Source: Erythrophleum ivorense (lineage: Eukaryota; Streptophyta; Magnoliopsida; Fabales; Fabaceae). From it: DNA of 64,000 nucleotides. Numbering within the stretch: the stretch's first letter is position 1; each line of letters starts with the position of its first letter. The translations under genes and the position numbers were made by a program. A model generated the notes under the pieces. That model was not told where the DNA came from. It did not search any database and saw only the letters and a program-made list of their open reading frames with translations. Shown here one piece after another: positions 61,309-64,000 of the stretch. The stretch covers positions 18,363,294 through 18,427,293 of the forward strand of contig JAIUCV010000009.1 in assembly GCA_026724425.1 (NCBI GenBank), read 5' to 3'.

Positions 61309-62643
61309 GTATGTATTCATGTAGAAGCTAGATGAATGAGAATATGAGATTTTGCCACTCATTTGCTATTATGTGACTTGATATTCTTATGTATATATGG
61401 ATATGGCAAGGTGAGATTGAGCTCTATGGTGATTTGAATCATTTGGAAAGCTTTTATGTATGGTGTTTATGCTTTTAAACTTGCCCAAGTGGTTGTAGAA
61501 AGCAAAAAGGGCCATTTGGTGCCTTGAAATGCCATTTGAGACTTCAAAATTGACCAAATGGAGAGTTAGACCAAAGTATGACCAAATGAATGAGATTTTC
61601 CATGAAATTTGGCCAACAAGTAGGTCTCATCTAGATATTTTCATAGAGCTAAATGGCATTCAAGTTAGAGCTCTAGAGAATTTATTACGATTTTTCAAAA
61701 TTGGCTAAATTATGCAAAAATGGTATGGCTACTGTTCATTTGGTCAGTTTCCTTCTTTATGTCACATATGGGTCAAATGAAGTCTAATGCTAATAAAATT
61801 TTACAGACATAAATTAGACACCATAAGCTTTCCATAGCCACTAAGATCACCTTATTTAAAGTTCTGTAGAGGGAGATATGAATTTTTGAAGTTGCATGAC
61901 AATACTAGTAATGCAGCTTGACCTGTGTTACTGTTCCAATGATCTTCGATGGCTTAAAGCTACTGCATTGGTCTAGAATTATTTTTAGTCAAAAGACATC
62001 CACAACTTTCTAGAATAATATGGTTTACTTGATTTTGATTTTTCTTGAATTAGTTATGAATTTCTAAAATTTGTATCAGAAAACTGAAATTGGAACCTAA
62101 GAGTAAACCATGAGCTTTGTGTGATGTAGCTTCTAACCCAAAATGAATGAGGTCAATTATGATGTGTATGACTTGTATGGATATGTTATAACTAGAAATT
62201 GATGTTGATGAGTTTATATAGTTCATGGAGCATAAAATGAGGAATTAGGATCTTACATAACATAATTAATTCCATTAATTTAATGCCTTTTCCATGGGAA
62301 ATGTTGGCTTCTTTATATGATTATGCTCCAATCCATATGAAATGCATTGAGATGGATAATGAGACCATTGTAAAATAGCTAAGAGGTCAAGGTATTACAA
62401 CTGGGATAATTTTACATAATTTGAACAACTTTGAAAATTCATAATAAATTCTTTAGAGCTCCAAATTAGGTGCTCTTGAGCTCTATGAAAAACACTAAAT
62501 GAGACTTATAATCATGTAAAATTTCATTCCCAAAATTGTCCATTTGGTCAAACTTTGGTTCATTTCAAGAATATGTAAATTTTGAAGCTACAAAGGGGTC
62601 AAATATGCACCAAATGAACTTATAATCAATCTATAACCATTTG

Positions 62644-64000
62644 TGTAATATCCAATTCTCTGAAAACAAGAGAAAACGTGAGAAATGTAACATACGATTT
62701 CTCTGTAAATGAATGAAATTCACTGAATACAAAAGGAAGTCCCTTAAAATAAATTAGTTAAGGTCTTAAAAAATTTGGGAAGCATTCTAGACTCCTAAAA
62801 ATGAGAATCCCATGCTCATATGGAGAGAAAAATGGAGCTAGAATGAAGAAACGAAATTAAATGAAAGGTTCACAAAACATAATAGCATTTTCATAATTTT
62901 GAGCAAATTTTAGAATTCACACAGGAGGGCTTTTTAAATGAAATTTTTGAGTTCTCCAAGGTTCTCAGAGGCCCTAAAAACTATGGGAAGCCCCGAGACA
63001 ATTAAACTTGAACTTTGACGAATTTGTTTAGGAAGATTTTAGCTCCGATTTAAGTGATTTCAAAGGCATTTTACTAAATTGGGAACCTAAATTTTATGAT
63101 GGAAAAGACGGTTCTAAAAAAGGAGCTAAAACGAATTAGAAAGGAAAATGCCAAGAACGAAGGGCAAAATAGAAATTTTTGAAAAGTCTTTCTTCCTCCC
63201 ACCTATATATAAGTGGGGCCCCACCTCTTCATTCATTTAGCCAATTATGTTTCTGCCCTAGACCAGAAGAAAACCCTAAAGGATGAGGCACACCAAGAGG
63301 AGGATGAAGGAAGGAGAAAGACAAGGTAAAAAGTATGGGTTTTTTTTTGTTATTTTCATGCTCTTTCCTTAGCAAATCTCTTCTTCTCCATTTCCCTTTC
63401 TTTCCTATAGTTATATTGAAGTATATGGATCTGTTTTAAGGGAGGAACAAAGGGGAAAATTCGGATTTGAAGAGAGGAGGCCAAGGAAAGTGAGAATAAA
63501 GCAAGAAAACAAGGAAAAACAAGGTAAATCTTCCATCCCATGGTAGCTACTTCCTCCCCCTCCTTCTCCCTATTTCGCCCCATATATGTAGCTACAAGAA
63601 GACTTGAATTTTAGGTAGAACCAAGGGTGAATTCCATGAATTTGAGGAAGGAGAGTAAGAATATACAAAGAAATTCAAGAAAAGATCATTGATTTTCAAG
63701 GTGGCAAACCTAGGGTTTCATGAGTTCCCTTGAAAATGGATTTGATATAATTCTTCCTAGGCCTAAATGAATGTTTGAATGAGTTCTTAAAATCCCCAGG
63801 AGTCTCCCCATATGCATCTTCCATATAGAAAACAAAGCAAACTCCATGGAGGCCAAAAAGAGGCATAGGCTCGGCCTAACATGGATGAGACACCTAGGGA
63901 GAGTTTTAAATTTTTTTAAGCCCATTTTTGAGTCATATATGATGAATGAAAATAAGAGGATACCTTGGGAAAAATTTAGAAGGCCTAGAGAATGAATTGG
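62644..64000 (+). mobile_element. Family A LTR, copy A14, inside A6, cut by the window end
   Basis: It starts TGTAATATCC after atttg (62639-62643) and runs in step with A2 and A10: conserved U3 block (about 62930-63140), TATA box (63204-63212), leader with AAACCCTAAAGG, and beyond. Its right end and TSD lie outside the window. The frames at 63356-63583 and 63710-63925 are antisense chance frames. Confidence 0.85.
63204..63212 (+). promoter_or_regulatory. TATA box of A14
   Basis: TATATATAA, 560 bp from the LTR start, followed by GTGGGGCCCC and a leader. A14 is one of the cleanest promoters of the family by eye. Confidence 0.65.

Larger units (their letters stand above)
40107..62399 (+). mobile_element. 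Family A solo LTR, copy A7, holding A8 and A9
   Basis: It starts TGTAACATCCGG at 40107 and ends GGTATTACA at 62399. The flanking 5-mers are attgg (40102-40106) and actgg (62400-62404), one mismatch. Its own parts are 40107-41626, 48330-49010 and 61042-62399, together 3559 bp, matching the family length and reading in order against A2. The first roughly 200 bp resemble E. No clear TATA box is seen near 40670-40700. It contains the tandem repeat (48700-48852), the hairpin (61042-61054) and a private 50-bp duplication (61209-61308). Confidence 0.87.
39470..64000 (-). mobile_element. A6: outermost family A LTR of the right half, open at the window edge
   Basis: On the + strand it starts TGTAATACCATA after ataaa (39465-39469). 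Only 39470-40106 and 62405-62643 are its own sequence. Both match the first roughly 900 bp of A3 in the same order, and the join reads smoothly from ATAATTGG into GATAATTTTAC. Everything between is A7 and its contents. A14 then interrupts it and runs past 64000, so the rest of A6 lies outside. Confidence 0.8.

Overview
This window looks like gene-free heterochromatin from a flowering plant, probably a dicot. The evidence is a decayed Ty3/Gypsy polyprotein of the Athila/Tat type, a primer-binding site matching plant tRNA-Asp, an AT-rich background, and long terminal repeats (LTRs) packed inside one another. I find no host protein-coding gene, rRNA, tRNA or CRISPR array. Almost every open reading frame outside 23.3-27.4 kb is a chance or antisense frame inside an LTR.

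Most boundaries could be placed to the base because insertions start with TG, end with CA (or a one-base decay of it) and carry matching 5-bp target-site duplications (TSDs). Five kinds of element are seen. Family A (my name) is 3.35-3.85 kb, starts TGTAAC and ends GTTACA. It has 14 copies or pieces (A1-A14), none with an internal region. Family B solo LTRs (B1, B2, about 2.5-2.6 kb) are related to the LTR of G. G is a gag-pol retrotransposon. D and E are single solo LTRs of two further kinds.

Layout. 1-16405: old flank holding A1 (385-4018), A2 (4341-10189, split by B1 at 7477-9967) and A3 (12036-15740). 16406-36609: G, with its outer TSD intact. Its 5' LTR is split by A4, its pol is cut by A5, A5 is split by E, and E is split by B2. 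A deletion then removed the end of A5, the rest of pol and most of the 3' LTR. 36610-39469: diverged LTR-like flank. 39470-64000: A6, which runs off the right edge. A6 contains A7 (40107-62399) and A14 (62644 to the edge). A7 contains A8 (itself split by D) and A9 (49011-61036). A9 contains A10, A11, A12 and A13, with a deletion that fused A11 to A12.

Family A LTRs read (sense) as a U3 of about 0.55-0.6 kb, a TATA box in five copies, a transcribed part with a degenerate 36-38-nt tandem repeat, and a short hairpin about 2.1 kb in. D and E, otherwise unlike A, carry the same kind of hairpin followed by the same kind of sequence. This shared module, the absence of any family A internal region and the repeated self-insertion are the most interesting points. 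Boundaries, TSDs and motifs were read by eye; family names beyond Athila/Tat were not checked against any database.
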